Source of the DNA: Aminicenans sp964648465
GTDB lineage: Bacteria > Acidobacteriota > Aminicenantia > Aminicenantales > Aminicenantaceae
NCBI GenBank assembly: GCA_964648465.1
Contig: CAZYMU010000001.1
Span: 62,001-126,000 of the forward strand
Direction of reading: 5' to 3'
DNA length: 64,000 nucleotides
The notes under the pieces are model-generated. The model was not told the origin of the DNA. It was given only the letters and a program-made list of their open reading frames with translations, and did not search any database. Shown here one piece after another: positions 34,397 through 43,071 of this stretch (position 1 is its first letter; each line of letters begins with the position of its first letter). The translations under genes and the position numbers were made by a program.

Positions 34397-34550
34397 ATGA
34401 CAGTTTTTATGAATAATTTAGAACAAGTATATTTTATAATAATAGTGAAAACAAGTTATAACTATGTTATTTACTCATAAGAATAAAGAAGATAAAATTA
34501 AATGTTGTAAACAAATTGCAACTATTTAAAGGAAAGTAAAGTTTGGAAAA

Positions 34551-35141
34551 ATGAGAATGGATGAACAAGAACTGATAGAAAAAGTACAGGAAGGTAATGA
34601 GATAGCTTTTGCGAGAATTGTCAACATATACCAGCACAAAATAGTTAACTTTCTATGGCAATTGACAGGAGATTATCAGAAATCAGTAGAATTAGCACAG
34701 GAAACATTCATGAGAGTTTATTTTAAAGCAAACAAATATAAACCGATAGCTCCTTTATCTTCATGGATATATGCAATTGCTTCAAACTTGGCTAAAACAG
34801 AAATGAAAAAAGCGCGGAGATTTCCTTCTGTATCTTTCGAGAATGCTGAAAATAACATCAATACGAAATTTACATATACTAAAAATCAAAAGAATTTGGA
34901 TTTGATCAAGGATTTGAGAGAAGCTATAAATTCCCTTCATCCTAGATATAAAATCCCGGTTATTCTTAAGGATATAGAAGGATTTTCTCAAGACGAAATT
35001 GCTCAAATACTGAATAAGCCTATTGGGACTATAAAAGCAAGAATAAGCAGGGGAAGGAATTATCTAAAAAAGGGATTGGAAGAAAAATCGGATAAAATTA
35101 ATATTTTTAAAAATAGGGAGAAGGCAAATGGAAGAATTTGA
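34551..35141 (+). CDS. ECF RNA polymerase sigma factor
   Basis: A 196-residue ECF sigma factor, divergent from the previous ECF operon. Region 2 covers about 10-85 (GDYQKSVELAQETFMRVYFKANKYKPIAPLSSWIYAIASNLAKTEMKKARR). Region 4 is at about 125-175 (LHPRYKIPVILKDIEGFSQDEIAQILNKPIGTIKARISRGRNYLKKGL). It overlaps the start of the next gene by 14 bp. The start is taken as ATG 34551; a second in-frame ATG lies two codons on. No sigma-E-like motif equal to that of the other two ECF genes was seen upstream. Confidence 0.92.
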   Translation: MRMDEQELIEKVQEGNEIAFARIVNIYQHKIVNFLWQLTGDYQKSVELAQETFMRVYFKANKYKPIAPLSSWIYAIASNLAKTEMKKARRFPSVSFENAENNINTKFTYTKNQKNLDLIKDLREAINSLHPRYKIPVILKDIEGFSQDEIAQILNKPIGTIKARISRGRNYLKKGLEEKSDKINIFKNREKANGRI

Positions 35142-35526
35142 CTTCATGGAAAATATTGAGAGAGTCAAAGCTCCTGATGATTTTGAGGGGAGAGTCTTGG
35201 AAGATCTCTCTAAAAGAAAGGTGAAAAATGTCAGGACAAGGCAGATACGTCTTTCATTCGCAGGAGCTTTTAGTGCAATAGCAGTAATCATTGTCATAAC
35301 GAGTTTATTCATCCTTCCTCATGGGGAAACCGCAAAGTTTTCAACTCTGGAAAAAGGGCTGTCTTCAGAGTCCATGATAGAAAAAGAACGTGGGAAAAGA
35401 CCGTTTATTCCAATAATAGAAGAAGTGAATTATTCAGGAGAAATCCGGAATTTATCACATGAAGCCCAAACGATTTATATACTAGAACAAGTCTTTGAAA
35501 GTACCGATGCTTCAATTAAATATTAA
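35128..35526 (+). CDS. Single-pass membrane protein, probable anti-sigma regulator
   Basis: A 132-residue protein with a short charged N-terminus (VKAPDDFEGRVLEDLSKRKVKNVRTRQIRLS), one transmembrane helix at about 45-64 (GAFSAIAVIIVITSLFIL) and a periplasmic tail. Its place directly after a sigma gene, with overlap, is that of an anti-sigma factor. However, no Cys/His zinc module exists, so it would be a non-ZAS type. A gaggc RBS region links it to the HtrA-like gene 15 bp downstream. Confidence 0.65.
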   Translation: MEEFDFMENIERVKAPDDFEGRVLEDLSKRKVKNVRTRQIRLSFAGAFSAIAVIIVITSLFILPHGETAKFSTLEKGLSSESMIEKERGKRPFIPIIEEVNYSGEIRNLSHEAQTIYILEQVFESTDASIKY

Positions 35527-35541
35527 GGAGGCAAGTGCAAA

Positions 35542-37167
35542 ATGAACAAAAAGAATAAAATAGCATTTTATTTGGCCGGATTTTTAGTATTAATATTTTT
35601 TAGTTTAAATGCAGAAGCAAGTCCGATATTAAATGATGAAAAACCAGTTAAAGATGTAGTAAAGAAGGTATATCCTTCAGTCGTAAGAGTAGAAGTCAGA
35701 AACGGGATAAGAAAGGTTGCAACCGGAGTCATTATTGACAAGGATGGGCACATAGTGACAACAGCTCTCATATCGCCTCGAGATGAAGAAATATTTATTA
35801 CTACTTCGGATGGAAAAAATATTCAGGCAGAGTTTATGGGTATGGATTCAATGACTCACCTGGCATTAATCAAAAGCAAAGGAGATAAATTAACTCCTAT
35901 ATCTTTAGGAAAGACGGGGGATATCTCAACTGGCTCCTGGATAGGAGTTGTCAGTATATCGCCTGAAAATAAAGCTGCTGTCACGCAGGGAATTGTAAGT
36001 TCAATTAGTAAGGATACGCTCCGTTTGAATGTTTGGGTCGTCCCGGGTACTAGCGGAAGCCCGGTTATTGATAGCAAAGGGCATATGATTGGCCTAGTAA
36101 GAGGGGTTTATTCAGACAGTGTTGTTTATGAGGTTGGAAGGGAGGAAACCAGAAGTACAGGATATTTATTCCATAGAGAGGAGGGACCTTCTTCTGCAAT
36201 GGTAAAAGCTGTCCCTGTTAACATCGTTAAAAATGTTGTCTCTGAAATAAAGGAAAAAGGGAAAGTTGAAAGAGGGTGGATCGGTGTTTCAATTGTAGAG
36301 AATGAAGATGGAGAGGTAGAGATTGTTAGTATTGAAGATAAATCTCCGGCTGAACTGGCAAAACTAGAAAAAGGAGATGTTATCTTGGAGTTTGATGACA
36401 TAAAAATAACAAGTACTGATATGCTTGCTGATGAAATCAGGAGGAGAAAGCCAGGAGATAATGTTTCAATGAAAATTGAAAGAGAAAGAAAAACTCGGGA
36501 TGTAAAATTAAAGTTAGGTGAATATTCAGAGAAAGATATCTTACGGGAGTTTGAAATGAAATTTCCCCGTCTTTTTTCTCCCAAATTAACAAAGCCTATA
36601 GAACCACCCCGTATAAAAATTAAACCTGAGATATTCAAATGGAACCTTAGATCTAGAAATTATATTGGAGTTTATATAGAAGAACTCAATGAAGATCTTT
36701 CAGAGTATTTCGGCTTGAAGGGAAGCAAGGGACTACTTGTTTCAAAAGTCAGTGAAGGTAGTCCTGCAGAAAAGTCGGGGTTAAAGGTTGGAGATGTTAT
36801 CTTCAGAGCAGACGAGAAGGAAGTAGAAACCCTTAATGAATTGAGTCGATTGATTCAAAGAAAGAATAAAGGCGAAAAAATCAAAATTGAATTTTTGAGG
36901 GATAAAAAAAAGAAAATAATAGATGTAGAAATTGACGAGGAAGATAATAGAAATGATCTTTTCTTCTCAAAAAAATGGGAAGATGCTTCTCATCTCTGGA
37001 AGAATTATTCAGAAAAAATTAGGGAGCAGTATGAAAAAAGTGTTGAACAGTATTACAGTGAAGCTCGAAAAAAAATAAAGAAATTGAATGAAGAAATTGA
37101 AAAGAAAAAAGATGCAGAAAAAGAAATGCAAAAAGTAATCAAAAAGTATCGGTGCATAAGGGTTTAG
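35542..37167 (+). CDS. HtrA/DegQ-like PDZ protein lacking catalytic His and Asp
   Basis: A 541-residue envelope protein with a signal peptide or anchor (FYLAGFLVLIFFSLNAEAS), a trypsin-like domain (about 40-215) and two PDZ domains (about 235-330 and 375-465). A charged helical C-terminus follows (about 480-541, a likely coiled coil). In DegP/DegQ the triad is VTNNHV, SDIALI and GNSGG. Here the same places read VTTALIS (Leu76 for His), THLALIK (His106 for Asp) and GTSGSPV (Ser171 kept). Two of three catalytic residues are missing, so proteolysis is unlikely; the PDZ domains should still bind peptide tails. It is probably a stress-sensing or chaperone-like pseudoprotease coupled to the ECF factor two genes upstream. 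Confidence 0.85.
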   Translation: MNKKNKIAFYLAGFLVLIFFSLNAEASPILNDEKPVKDVVKKVYPSVVRVEVRNGIRKVATGVIIDKDGHIVTTALISPRDEEIFITTSDGKNIQAEFMGMDSMTHLALIKSKGDKLTPISLGKTGDISTGSWIGVVSISPENKAAVTQGIVSSISKDTLRLNVWVVPGTSGSPVIDSKGHMIGLVRGVYSDSVVYEVGREETRSTGYLFHREEGPSSAMVKAVPVNIVKNVVSEIKEKGKVERGWIGVSIVENEDGEVEIVSIEDKSPAELAKLEKGDVILEFDDIKITSTDMLADEIRRRKPGDNVSMKIERERKTRDVKLKLGEYSEKDILREFEMKFPRLFSPKLTKPIEPPRIKIKPEIFKWNLRSRNYIGVYIEELNEDLSEYFGLKGSKGLLVSKVSEGSPAEKSGLKVGDVIFRADEKEVETLNELSRLIQRKNKGEKIKIEFLRDKKKKIIDVEIDEEDNRNDLFFSKKWEDASHLWKNYSEKIREQYEKSVEQYYSEARKKIKKLNEEIEKKKDAEKEMQKVIKKYRCIRV

Positions 37168-37189
37168 ACTTGCTCTTGTGTCCATTCTC

Positions 37190-37232
37190 AGAGGGAGGCA
37201 GGGAGAGTATATATATGGCCTCCCTCTTTTAT
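37190..37232 (+). terminator. Rho-independent terminator of the HtrA-like operon
   Basis: A 10-bp perfect stem AGAGGGAGGC/GCCTCCCTCT with an 18-nt AT-rich loop is followed by TTTTATT. It lies 23 bp after the HtrA-like stop codon. Confidence 0.85.
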
Positions 37233-37248
37233 TAAGACTTCGGATTTA

Positions 37249-37830
37249 TCACTTAGACAGCCATTTAGTCATGAAAGTTTCATATTCATCAGGGGATAAT
37301 CTTGTTTTCTTAAAAAAATCTTTTGCAGCCCTCTGTCTCATTGCTTCATAAAGTACAATCCCAACCGAAACAGAAAGATTCAAGCTGTGGACCATGCCAA
37401 TCATTGGGATTTTAATTACATAATCTGCAAAGTCCAGGGCTTCAGAAGAGATTCCTTCTGATTCATTGCCGAAAATTATGGCAGTTGGTTCTGTATAGTC
37501 TACTGCTTGATAAGAAATGGATTCATTGCTCAGGTGAGTGGCAGCGATCTTAAACCCTTTCTCTTTTAATAGAGATAGACATTCAGAAGGGGAAGAATAA
37601 TGATTGAAATGAAGCCATTTTTCTGCCCGTGTAGATATAGCCTCATTAATAGGAAAAAGTTTTTGACCGAGGGAAATAATGTCAAGATGCAGTATACCGG
37701 CGGCATCGCAGGTCCTGGCAACCGCACTTGCATTATGGGTGTTTGTGACTTTTTCAAGGACAACTCTCAGGTCGGGTTGGCGTAATGACAATACTCTTTC
37801 AACCTTTTCTATTCTTTTTTTTGTTGGCAT
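37249..37830 (-). CDS. trmH: tRNA (guanosine-2'-O-)-methyltransferase TrmH
   Basis: A 193-residue SPOUT-class SAM methyltransferase that methylates the ribose of G18 in tRNA. The three knot motifs are seen: NASAVARTCDA (33-43, catalytic Arg39), IIFGNESEGIS (about 118-128) and IPMIGMVHSLNLSVSVGIVLYEAMRQR (about 140-166). The C-terminal TrmH-type tail is short. It converges with the HtrA-like operon terminator and lies about 80 bp after the next leftward gene. Confidence 0.9.
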   Translation of the reverse strand: MPTKKRIEKVERVLSLRQPDLRVVLEKVTNTHNASAVARTCDAAGILHLDIISLGQKLFPINEAISTRAEKWLHFNHYSSPSECLSLLKEKGFKIAATHLSNESISYQAVDYTEPTAIIFGNESEGISSEALDFADYVIKIPMIGMVHSLNLSVSVGIVLYEAMRQRAAKDFFKKTRLSPDEYETFMTKWLSK

Positions 37831-37910
37831 AATCTGAATATAACAAACGATCTTTCAAAACGCAAAACTCAAATGAAATAGGTTTTGGAAAAACTGGCGT
37901 TTGTAGTCTG

Positions 37911-38462
37911 TTAGAAAAAAAGTGTTTTGAGAGCTATGACCAACCAGAAGAAAAAAAATCCAGCTAGAGCCCTAATTTCTCTGTTTTTTCGATAAAGTGT
38001 CCAGTTGAATTTATTTGGATTAACTGATTGGCATAGTTTTAAAGATGGAAAAAACAGCGGGACATTTTTTCGGAATTCTTCATATTCGCTCGGAAAACAT
38101 TTGTTCATCCTGTTCTTTTCCTTGTTTATCGCAATAGGGTAGAAAAGGAAGAAATAAGCTGTAAAAATCGCAAATACCCACCATGAAAGAGAGCTAACAA
38201 CAATGCTGATGCCTATAATCAAATTCCCAAGATAAAGAGGGTTTCTTGTATATCTATAAGGCCCTGAGACGGTCAATTCCTTTTCCTTCTGGATATGGCC
38301 GCTGGCCCAAGTTCTTATGAGGAGACCTATCATAGTAAGTGATATGCCTCCAACTATAGAATAAACGTTTGATTTGGAAAGAATGATAACGGGAATAATT
38401 ACTATTAAGCCGCTTTTCACTCTCCACTTATAGAGTGTTTCTTCCAATTTTGAATTAAGCAT
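37911..38462 (-). CDS. ICMT/PEMT-family integral membrane methyltransferase
   Basis: A 183-residue membrane protein of the isoprenylcysteine carboxyl methyltransferase-like family. The SAM-site signature SGPYRYTRNPLYLGNLIIG and the C-terminal YEEFRKNVPLFFPSL are clear; there are about four to five transmembrane helices (LIVIIPVIILS, IVGGISLTMIGLLIRTWAS, WWVFAIFTAYFFLFY, FFFFWLVIALKTLFF). Bacterial members modify lipids or other small substrates and are not functionally assigned. It overlaps the heptosyltransferase gene by 8 bp, hinting at an envelope/LPS-related substrate. Confidence 0.8.
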   Translation of the reverse strand: MLNSKLEETLYKWRVKSGLIVIIPVIILSKSNVYSIVGGISLTMIGLLIRTWASGHIQKEKELTVSGPYRYTRNPLYLGNLIIGISIVVSSLSWWVFAIFTAYFFLFYPIAINKEKNRMNKCFPSEYEEFRKNVPLFFPSLKLCQSVNPNKFNWTLYRKNREIRALAGFFFFWLVIALKTLFF

Positions 38463-39480
38463 TTTCCTTTAATATTTGAAGGCTTGAAAAAGCTACTTCC
38501 TCAGGAGTAATTCTTTTAAGGCATTCCAGGCTTGAACATTTTCTTTTATAACAATAACTGCAGTCTAATTCGTGAAATATTACTCTGTCCCGGGGATTAA
38601 AAGGGCCATTTCTCTTGGGGTTAGTAGGTCCAAATAGACCTACAACTGGGCGTGAAAGAGCACATGCTGCCTGGAGAGCAAAAGTATCTCCGCTGACAAC
38701 AAGAGAGGCTTTTTTGATAAGCGCTATGACTTCCTTAAGGGATAAAAACGGAGATATGGATATGGCAGTCTTTTCACTAATATTTTCTGCAAGTTTTTTT
38801 TCCTTTTCATTTCCCCATAAGAGGAGGAGAAAAAGATGTTTTTGTTTCCTCTTAATTATCTGGATAAATTTAATCCATTTTTCTGGATACCACATTTTGG
38901 TTTCCCATGCAGCACCGACATTTAGGATGATTATTCTTTTTTCTTCATCATGGCCAATTTTTTTAAGTTTCATTTTGACTGATTCTGTAATTCCATCTGG
39001 AATGATAACAGGGAATTCATATGTCTTTTCCTGTATTCCTAGCATAGAGAGAAGCTTCATGTTTTTAGTGATAACATGAATGTTTTCAGGTATCTTGCAA
39101 AGTCTATCTGTATAAAAAAAAGAAGCGATAGGTTCTTTCAAATTTTTACGGTGGAAACCTATTCTCTTTTGTGCTCCGGATAAAAATGTTATGAGCCCGG
39201 ATTTTGCAAGGCCTTGAAAATCAAGAGCAACGTTGCAGTTTTCATGTTTAAGATGTAAGATTTCTTGCCAGAATCTCATTTGAGTTGTCTGGTATCCTTT
39301 AGCTCGAATAGTAATTACTTTGTCTATTCCGGGAACAAGTTCAAGAATTTGTTTTCCTTTATTTTCCACGACCCAAGAAATCCTTGTGTGTGGAAATTTT
39401 TTTCGTAGAGCCGAATATGCTGGAAGAGTATGTATGATATCTCCAAGTGAACTAAGCCTTACAATCAGGTAATTATTCAT
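38455..39480 (-). CDS. Family 9 glycosyltransferase (LPS heptosyltransferase)
   Basis: A 341-residue GT-B glycosyltransferase of the WaaC/WaaF/WaaQ type, which adds L,D-heptose from ADP-heptose to the LPS inner core. Features are the N-terminal LIVRLSSLGDIIHTLPA, DFQGLAKSGLI and FHRKN acceptor-domain segments, IILNVGAAWETKMWYPEKWI in the linker, and the C-terminal nucleotide-binding SGDTFALQAACALSRPVVGLFGPTNPKRNGPF. A Cys-rich C-terminal loop (CSYCYKRKCSSLEC) matches the family's late insert. It is the third gene of an hldA-hldC-heptosyltransferase run, overlapping hldC by 4 bp. Confidence 0.9.
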   Translation of the reverse strand: MNNYLIVRLSSLGDIIHTLPAYSALRKKFPHTRISWVVENKGKQILELVPGIDKVITIRAKGYQTTQMRFWQEILHLKHENCNVALDFQGLAKSGLITFLSGAQKRIGFHRKNLKEPIASFFYTDRLCKIPENIHVITKNMKLLSMLGIQEKTYEFPVIIPDGITESVKMKLKKIGHDEEKRIIILNVGAAWETKMWYPEKWIKFIQIIKRKQKHLFLLLLWGNEKEKKLAENISEKTAISISPFLSLKEVIALIKKASLVVSGDTFALQAACALSRPVVGLFGPTNPKRNGPFNPRDRVIFHELDCSYCYKRKCSSLECLKRITPEEVAFSSLQILKENA

Positions 39481-39980
39481 TGTAAAGATTCAGAGGTTTT
39501 ACTAATGCAAATTTTTGCAGCAATTTCCTTGATGAGTTCAGAAGTTGATTTAATTTTGGGTCCCCCAGCGATAATGATTTTGCCTCCATAACTTTGCACT
39601 GTCTTTTTTTCCGGCACTGTCTTCGGTGTGTAATCTGAACCTTTTGCATGAACATGAGGTTTAAGAACAAGAAGAATATTTTCTACATTATCTTCTTCAA
39701 ATATTGTGATGTAATCGACAAATGAAAAAGAGCCTAATATTTCAGCACGATCTTTTTCCCCGAGTATGGGCCTCCCTTTTCCTTTAAGCTTGTGAACGGA
39801 AGCATCGCTGTTCAAAGCTACAACCAGAACATCTCCCAAATTTTTTGACTCTTTCAAATATCTTATATGTCCAACATGTATTAAGTCAAAACACCCATTG
39901 GCGAGAATGACCATATTTCCTTTTTTTTTGTGATCATAAATTGCCTTTCTTAATTGCGGAAGAGAATGCAGTTTTTTCAA
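39477..39980 (-). CDS. hldC: D-glycero-beta-D-manno-heptose 1-phosphate adenylyltransferase
   Basis: A 167-residue nucleotidyltransferase (RfaE domain II). The cytidylyltransferase-type HxGH is in ANGCFDLIHVGHIRYLKESK (about 26-46), and LVVALNSDASV, GKGRPI and HAKGSDYTPKTVPE follow. It activates heptose-1-phosphate with ATP to make ADP-heptose for the heptosyltransferase. Together with the adjacent kinase it replaces the bifunctional HldE of E. coli, here as two separate genes 2 bp apart. Confidence 0.92.
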   Translation of the reverse strand: MKKLHSLPQLRKAIYDHKKKGNMVILANGCFDLIHVGHIRYLKESKNLGDVLVVALNSDASVHKLKGKGRPILGEKDRAEILGSFSFVDYITIFEEDNVENILLVLKPHVHAKGSDYTPKTVPEKKTVQSYGGKIIIAGGPKIKSTSELIKEIAAKICISKTSESLQ

Positions 39981-39982
39981 TT

Positions 39983-40984
39983 TTAAGAATCGATAACTTT
40001 TTTTAATTCATTTACAGTTAGAGTGGAAGTGCCTTTTTTCATGACAACGATGCCTCCAGCATAGTTTGCAAGAAGGGCAGCATCTTTGAAAGTTGCTCCA
40101 GCAGATAATGCCAGTGTAAAAACACTAATGACTGTGTCTCCAGCACCTGTTCCATCAACTATATCAGTTGTACCGTATATGGGAATATTATATGGGGTTT
40201 TCCCCTTTTCGAAAAGCACCATACCTTGAGAGCCTCTTGTCATGAGAACAGCCTGGGCTTCTTCTCTGTTCAAGAAAGTCGTCCCTGCATTTTTGAGAGT
40301 TTGAGAGTTATCATCAATTTCAATTCTAAGAGCTTCTTCAACTTCGGGTTCATTTGGAGTTGAAACTGTTATGCCCTTGAAATTTAAAGGCCTGAAACGC
40401 GAATCGAGTGCAATAGGTATGCTGGATTTTTTAAAGAGTGGAAGCACCTGGTAAAAAATATCCTCTTTGACTGAATAATAATTATAATCGGAAATTATTA
40501 GGGCGCTCGAATTATTATTTAAGTCCTTGAGTAATTTTCGGAGTTTTTGTTTTAAGGCGCTGTTCTCTGGGACTTTTTCATCCCTGTCAATGCGGAGAAT
40601 CTGCTGCTTTTTTGCGGTCTCCTCGCCGGCAAGAATTCTTGTTTTTATTGGTGTGTTAAAATCCTTTTCTTTGATCAAGTACTCTGTTGGTATTCCTTTT
40701 TGTTTCATTATATGTGCAATTTTTCTGCCTGCAGCATCATAACCTATAACCCCAACAGGGAGAGGTTCTGCTCCTAATGATTTGAGGTTAAGGAGGGAAT
40801 TTCCTGCTCCACCAAGCGAGAATTCTTCATTTTTATAAGATAGGATAAGAACAGGAGCTTCTCTAGAAATGCGGCGTGTATTTCCGTAGAGGTATTCATC
40901 CAGGATAAAATCGCCCCAGACGCAGATTTTCTTTTCAGAAAAACGGTCAATGATTTCGAGTAATTTTTTCTTTTCTTTGTTCAT
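39983..40984 (-). CDS. hldA: D-glycero-beta-D-manno-heptose-7-phosphate kinase
   Basis: A 333-residue PfkB/ribokinase-family kinase (RfaE domain I). It has GDFILDEYLYGNTRRISREAPVLIL near 22-46, GGAGNSLLNLKSLGA near 56-71, and the catalytic anion hole DGTGAGDTVISVFTLALSAG near 279-298. It phosphorylates heptose-7-phosphate to the 1,7-bisphosphate. It is followed by hldC and a heptosyltransferase. No isomerase (GmhA), phosphatase (GmhB) or epimerase (HldD) lies nearby, so these should be elsewhere in the genome. Confidence 0.92.
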   Translation of the reverse strand: MNKEKKKLLEIIDRFSEKKICVWGDFILDEYLYGNTRRISREAPVLILSYKNEEFSLGGAGNSLLNLKSLGAEPLPVGVIGYDAAGRKIAHIMKQKGIPTEYLIKEKDFNTPIKTRILAGEETAKKQQILRIDRDEKVPENSALKQKLRKLLKDLNNNSSALIISDYNYYSVKEDIFYQVLPLFKKSSIPIALDSRFRPLNFKGITVSTPNEPEVEEALRIEIDDNSQTLKNAGTTFLNREEAQAVLMTRGSQGMVLFEKGKTPYNIPIYGTTDIVDGTGAGDTVISVFTLALSAGATFKDAALLANYAGGIVVMKKGTSTLTVNELKKVIDS

Positions 40985-41190
40985 AAAACTTTAGTCAAAG
41001 ATTTTGACAGAAATAGGTTAAAACGTCAACTTACAATGTTAACATAAGTTGCAGCAATATTTTCAAATATTATTAATTAAAAACTGTTAGTTTGGAAAGT
41101 TAAGGGCAAATAATAAACAAATATCTTTATTTAAAAATTGTAATATATTTAGTATAGTATTGCGTGGATCTGTTTTATTAAGGATTTTTC

Positions 41191-41400
41191 ATGAATGTAC
41201 GCGGGAGATATGAACGAATTCATGACCAGTTATCATTACCAATAGAAGGAGTAACGCTGGAAGAAATGTTATTAACAAGAAATGAGCTTGCATCTGAATA
41301 CGAATATTCTGTTTCATTAGGATTAAGCTATACATTTGGTTCTGTTTTTAGCAGTGTTGTAAATCCGCGTTTTGGAAATGGGGGAAGAAGATACTATTAA
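41191..41400 (+). pseudogene. C-terminal tail of a beta-barrel outer-membrane protein
   Basis: A 69-residue frame with a plausible aagga RBS six bases before the ATG. The end, YEYSVSLGLSYTFGSVFSSVVNPRFG, looks like the last two barrel strands and tail of large outer-membrane porin-like proteins in this group; the first 40 residues have no signal peptide. It is therefore most likely the residue of a truncated gene, although a real short peptide cannot be excluded. It ends 11 bp before tRNA-Leu. Confidence 0.5.
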
Positions 41401-41411
41401 AAAAGTGGTAT

Positions 41412-41497
41412 GCCGGAGTGGCGAAATTGGCAGACGCGCTGGACTCAAAATCCAGTTCCAGGCAACTGGAGTGTGGGTTCGACTCCCTCCTCCGGCA
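41412..41497 (+). tRNA. tRNA-Leu (anticodon CAA)
   Basis: Class II tRNA with acceptor GCCGGAG/CTCCGGC, discriminator A, anticodon stem CTGGA/TCCAG with loop CTCAAAA (anticodon CAA), a paired long variable arm (TTCCAGGCAACTGGA region) and a T-arm GTGGG-TTCGACT-CCCTC. CCA is not encoded. It sits 62 bp before the glutamine synthetase gene. Confidence 0.95.
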
Positions 41498-41559
41498 TAA
41501 TGATTCAAGTTAGCAAGTTAAAATGGAAAAAATGAATAATTTTTTAAGGGAGTTGTAAT

Positions 41560-43071
41560 ATGTCAGTAAGTAATTTGTCCCTGGCAAATCCTATTTCTAT
41601 TTTTTTAAATAAGCCTAATAATGATTTTAAGAGAAAGGATTTTATCAGGATTATCGAACAAAAAAAGATTGAGCGTATTACGTTTCATTACACGGCTATT
41701 GACGGAAGATTAAAAGAACTAAAATTGCCTGTGTCATGTACCGAGCATGCTGAACGTATTCTTGCCGAAGGCGAACGCGTAGACGGCTCTTCCCTTTTTA
41801 AGGGGATTGTTGATGCTTCTTTATCTGATTTATATATTATGCCAGAGTATAAAACAGCATTTCTTAATCCTTTTGATGAAGGAAGTCTGGATTTCATCTG
41901 CCGTTATATGACTAAAGATGGAAATCTTGCTCCGTTTGCTCCAGACAATATTTTGGCTAAGGCAAGAAAGTTTTTCTGTGAAAAAACAGGTCTTGATATA
42001 AAAGCTATGGGGGAGCTAGAGTTTTTTCTATTATCAAAGAGGGATCAAATTAGTTATCCGGTAGGCAGCCAGCAAGCCTATCATGAATCAGCACCTTTTG
42101 TGAAAAATGGAGAAATTTTAGATGAGATGGTTCGATGTATCACACGGATTACAGGTGCCGTGAAATATAGTCACAGCGAGGTAGGTTTTATTGATAACAT
42201 TGAAAGCGAGATGGATGAAATAAATGGCATGCAGGCTGAGCAGCATGAAGTAGAATTTATTCCTACCGATGTCCAGGAAATGGCAGATGTACTCGTATTG
42301 GCAAGATGGATAATTCGCAATGTTGCTTATAAACACGGTTGTATTGCAACATTTGTCCCAAAACTAGAAGAAGGTGTAGCTGGAAATGGATTCCATTTTC
42401 ATGTTGAGCTTGTAAAGGATGGGAGAAATATAATGCTGGATTCAAATGGCAAGTTATCAGATGCTGCATTCCGCCTTATTGGCGGACTGTGTGAATATGC
42501 AGATTCCTTGACCGCTTTTGGAAATACAGTGGCCTCATCGTATTTGCGTCTTGTACCTAATCAGGAAGCCCCTGTGCGGATCTGCTGGAGTAATTTGAAT
42601 CGGAGTGTATTGATCCGAGTGCCGCTTAGCTGGGCAAATTTAAACAATATAGTAAAAAAAGTTAATCCTCAAAAGGATGATCCGGATGTTATTGATATAC
42701 AATGCCGCCAGACAGTTGAGTTGAGAAGTCCTGATGGGAGTGCTTATATTCATTTGCTTATGGCAGGAATTGTAATGGCTGCAGAATGGGCTTTTGAAAA
42801 AGATCGTTCTATGGAACTAGCTGAGAAGTTATATGTAAAAGGGGATAATTTCGAAAATAATGATATTCTTGAGTGTCTACCTTCAAGCTGTAAAGAATCA
42901 GGACAGAATCTTATTGATAGACGGAACTTATATGAAAGAGGAAACATTTTTCCAGCCAGCGTTATTGATTATTTTGCAACATCTATTAAAAAAGAAGAAA
43001 TATTACCTATGGATTTTAACCGTCCCAGCAATATAAAGAAAATTATGCATAAAGATCTACACAAACATTAA
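41560..43071 (+). CDS. Type I-like glutamine synthetase family protein
   Basis: A 503-residue glutamine synthetase homologue; canonical members make glutamine from glutamate, ammonia and ATP. It has the N-terminal beta-grasp (RITFHYTAIDGRLKEL, VDGSSLFKGI) and the catalytic domain: ELEFF near 151, HEVEFIP, GNGFHFHV (canonical GSGMHxH), SYLRLVPNQEAPVRICWSNLNRSVLIRVP and ELRSPDGSAYIHLLMAG. The C-terminus lacks the canonical NLYxLPPEE adenylylation segment, reading KLYVKGDNFEN...LPSS instead. The Mn/ATP-site substitutions make it a divergent GS, possibly a gamma-glutamyl-polyamine/amine-type ligase rather than GlnA. RBS agggag. Confidence 0.82.
   Translation: MSVSNLSLANPISIFLNKPNNDFKRKDFIRIIEQKKIERITFHYTAIDGRLKELKLPVSCTEHAERILAEGERVDGSSLFKGIVDASLSDLYIMPEYKTAFLNPFDEGSLDFICRYMTKDGNLAPFAPDNILAKARKFFCEKTGLDIKAMGELEFFLLSKRDQISYPVGSQQAYHESAPFVKNGEILDEMVRCITRITGAVKYSHSEVGFIDNIESEMDEINGMQAEQHEVEFIPTDVQEMADVLVLARWIIRNVAYKHGCIATFVPKLEEGVAGNGFHFHVELVKDGRNIMLDSNGKLSDAAFRLIGGLCEYADSLTAFGNTVASSYLRLVPNQEAPVRICWSNLNRSVLIRVPLSWANLNNIVKKVNPQKDDPDVIDIQCRQTVELRSPDGSAYIHLLMAGIVMAAEWAFEKDRSMELAEKLYVKGDNFENNDILECLPSSCKESGQNLIDRRNLYERGNIFPASVIDYFATSIKKEEILPMDFNRPSNIKKIMHKDLHKH

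Noticed and set aside
36126..36638. 170-codon antisense frame in the HtrA-like gene
   Set aside because: Lies over the PDZ-coding region of a gene with clear homology; Ser/Ile/Phe-rich shadow translation.
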